This document shows positions 62,783 to 64,000 of a stretch of DNA of 64,000 nucleotides, piece after piece (within the stretch, counting starts at the first letter, position 1; each line of letters opens with the position of its first letter). The notes under the pieces are model-generated. The model was given only the letters and a program-made list of their open reading frames with translations, did no database searches and was not told the origin of the DNA. Position numbers and translations under genes: made by a program. The DNA comes from Streptomyces sp. NBC_01408 (lineage in GTDB: Bacteria > Actinomycetota > Actinomycetes > Streptomycetales > Streptomycetaceae). The DNA is taken from NCBI RefSeq assembly GCF_026340255.1, contig NZ_JAPEPJ010000001.1, positions 3,403,001 through 3,467,000 on the forward strand. Reading direction: 5' to 3'.

Positions 62783-62808
62783 CCTTGCAGTTGTACGTGT
62801 CTGCAAGG
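62783..62808 (+). promoter_or_regulatory. Inverted repeat upstream of trpC
   Basis: CCTTGCAG and CTGCAAGG, perfect 8-bp arms around a 10-nt loop, 38-63 nt before the trpC GTG and just downstream of a possible -10 (TACCAT, 62765-62770). It may be an operator or leader hairpin; no leader peptide rich in Trp is seen here. Confidence 0.45.
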
Positions 62809-62845
62809 CGGCCGACCGTCATCGACCCGGAAGGGGGCCGCTCGC

Positions 62846-63655
62846 GTGAGTGTGCTCGACGAGATCATCGAAGGGGTCCGCGAAGACCTTGCCGAACGGC
62901 AGGCCCGCGTGAGCCTCGACGAGCTCAAGGAGCGTGCCGCCAAGGCGCCCCAGGCCAAGGACGGCGTCGCTGCTCTGCGCGGCGACAGCGTCAAGGTGAT
63001 CTGCGAGGTCAAGCGTTCCAGCCCGTCCAAGGGCGCGCTGGCCGCGATCGCGGATCCGGCCGGGCTCGCCGCTGACTACGAGGCGGGCGGTGCGGCGGTC
63101 ATCTCCGTCCTCACCGAGCAGCGTCGTTTCGGCGGCTCGCTGGCCGACCTGGAGGCCGTCCGCGCCCGCGTGGACATCCCGATCCTGCGCAAGGACTTCA
63201 TCGTCACCGCGTACCAGCTGTGGGAGGCCCGTGCCTACGGTGCCGACCTCGCGCTGCTGATCGTCGCGGCCCTGGAGCAGGAAGCCCTCGTCTCCCTCAT
63301 CGAGCGGGCCGAGTCCATCGGCCTGACCCCGCTCGTCGAGGTCCACGACGAGGAAGAGGTGGAGCGCGCGGTCGCCGCCGGTGCCAAGATCATCGGCGTC
63401 AACGCCCGCAACCTCAAGGACCTCAAGGTCGACCGCTCCACCTTCGAGCGCGTCGTCCCGGAGATCCCCGCCCACATCGTCAAGGTCGCCGAGTCCGGCA
63501 TCCGCGGGCCGCACGACCTGATCGCCTACGCCAACGAAGGCGCCGACGCCGTCCTCGTAGGCGAGTCCCTGGTCACCGGCCGTGACCCGAAGTCGGCCGT
63601 GGCCGACCTCGTCGCCGCCGGCGCCCACCCCGCCCTGCGCCACGGGCGGAGCTGA
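62846..63655 (+). CDS. trpC: Indole-3-glycerol phosphate synthase TrpC
   Basis: TrpC closes the indole ring, converting CdRP to indole-3-glycerol phosphate. The 269-residue barrel starts [18 protein letters not shown] and has the catalytic Lys and Glu in [13 protein letters not shown], the LRKDFIV Lys, plus [19 protein letters not shown] and VAESGI. The GTG start follows GGAAGGGGG. It begins the trpC-trpM-(trpB-trpA) set; PriA upstream supplies the missing TrpF step. Confidence 0.97.
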   Translation: MSVLDEIIEGVREDLAERQARVSLDELKERAAKAPQAKDGVAALRGDSVKVICEVKRSSPSKGALAAIADPAGLAADYEAGGAAVISVLTEQRRFGGSLADLEAVRARVDIPILRKDFIVTAYQLWEARAYGADLALLIVAALEQEALVSLIERAESIGLTPLVEVHDEEEVERAVAAGAKIIGVNARNLKDLKVDRSTFERVVPEIPAHIVKVAESGIRGPHDLIAYANEGADAVLVGESLVTGRDPKSAVADLVAAGAHPALRHGRS

Positions 63656-63664
63656 CCCGTCCCC

Positions 63665-63874
63665 ATGGCCCACGACCGCTTCTCCGTCCGCACCCGACCG
63701 GGCTCCGGCCCGGCCGCCGTGCCGACGGTCCACGCGCCCCTGGCGCGCGGCTGCCGCCCTCGCGGCTGCCGCGCCCCGGCCCGGCGCGTGCACGGGCGGC
63801 GGGTCCGGTACGTGATCGGCTCCGAGCCCGGTCAGGTCAACGGCATGCGATGGCGCCGCGGAGACGCGCTGTAA
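63665..63874 (+). CDS. trpM: Tryptophan biosynthesis modulator TrpM
   Basis: A 69-residue, Arg-rich protein with the Streptomyces TrpM pattern GCRPRGCRAPARRVHGRR, then YVIGSEPGQVNGMRW. From memory, TrpM of S. coelicolor lies between trpC and trpB and modulates tryptophan synthesis and development. ATG 63665 lacks a clear ribosome-binding site; the conserved part begins near residue 25, so a later start is possible. It lies 9 nt after trpC. Confidence 0.85.
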   Translation: MAHDRFSVRTRPGSGPAAVPTVHAPLARGCRPRGCRAPARRVHGRRVRYVIGSEPGQVNGMRWRRGDAL

Positions 63875-63886
63875 CGAGGAACGCCA

Positions 63887-63918
63887 CGCGGCCCCTGCCC
63901 GGAAGCAGGGCGGCCGCG
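63887..63918 (+). terminator. Hairpin between trpM and trpB
   Basis: CGCGGCC...CTGC pairs imperfectly with GCAG...GGCCGCG around a short CCGGAA loop. It could attenuate transcription into trpB or stabilise the upstream message; no T-tract follows. Confidence 0.5.
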
Positions 63919-63988
63919 GGTGCTCCCGTACGGCCTGTCGCCCCGGGCCGCCGGCTCCGGGCGCGGGCCGCCCCGTACCGTCGCACGC

Positions 63989-64000
63989 ATGCCCCAGCGG
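63989..64000 (+). CDS. trpB: Possible start of trpB (truncated by window end)
   Basis: Four codons (MPQR) at the window edge. The call rests only on the expected trpC-trpM-trpB gene order and the ATG position; no clear ribosome-binding site is visible. Confidence 0.3.

Overview
The window is a GC-rich actinobacterial chromosome segment and almost certainly comes from Streptomyces. The evidence is the very high third-position GC, GTG starts, ATGA/GTGA gene overlaps, a Streptomyces-type DivIVA and SepF, the bifunctional HisA/TrpF enzyme PriA, the small Trp modulator TrpM, and a gene order that (from memory) matches the dcw-to-trp core region of S. coelicolor. It is mainly core chromosome. I see no CRISPR array, rRNA, tRNA, biosynthetic gene cluster or classical defence island.

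Bases 1-17843 hold the division and cell wall (dcw) cluster, all on the + strand: rsmH (partial), ftsL, ftsI, murE, murF, mraY, murD, ftsW, murG, ftsQ, ftsZ, pgeF, ylmE, sepF, ylmG, divIVA. Together they make lipid II, assemble the septal synthase and Z-ring, and steer polar growth. Most neighbours overlap by 4 nt. The ftsL-ftsI junction is the exception: it has been opened by about 220 bp carrying an interspersed repeat.

Bases 18152-26866 hold ileS (minus strand, behind a translational T-box leader), the DksA/H1-like ddbA, lspA, an RluD-family pseudouridine synthase, a GNAT acetyltransferase and a CPA1 antiporter. Bases 26969-31341 form a compact accessory module. It contains a sugar-nucleotide 4,6-dehydratase-like SDR and a second MurG paralogue (overlapping, minus strand), divergent from an OmpR-type two-component system, with an 11-bp direct repeat in the shared promoter. 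Bases 31498-39251 carry MscS, a dienelactone hydrolase, a secreted M43-type metalloprotease, PhoD, a DsbA-like thioredoxin-fold protein, a membrane protein and a DUF2252 protein. Bases 39447-48906 carry dnaE, a tiny Gln/Ser-rich protein, an NYN-domain protein, an ABC exporter pair, a DUF2567-like protein, ybaK and a LON-domain protein.

Bases 49004-64000 cover a pentapeptide/beta-helix membrane protein and then the histidine and tryptophan region: hisD-hisC-hisB-small membrane protein, an inserted TnpB (IS1341-type) element, hisH-priA-ridA-hisF, a TIGR03085-like gene, hisI, trpE, a Trp-associated membrane protein, two further membrane proteins, trpC, trpM and probably the first codons of trpB.

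The most notable unexplained structure is a family of about 13 copies of a conserved repeat (core GCCTCAAACGCCGGCGGG) at seven intergenic loci. Five of these lie between convergent genes, often as head-to-head pairs that could fold like bidirectional terminators. One copy supplies the stop codon and tail of mscS. One lies inside an 89-bp inverted duplication after hisF. The other points of interest are the apparently intact TnpB inside the his operon and the murG2/SDR/two-component module.
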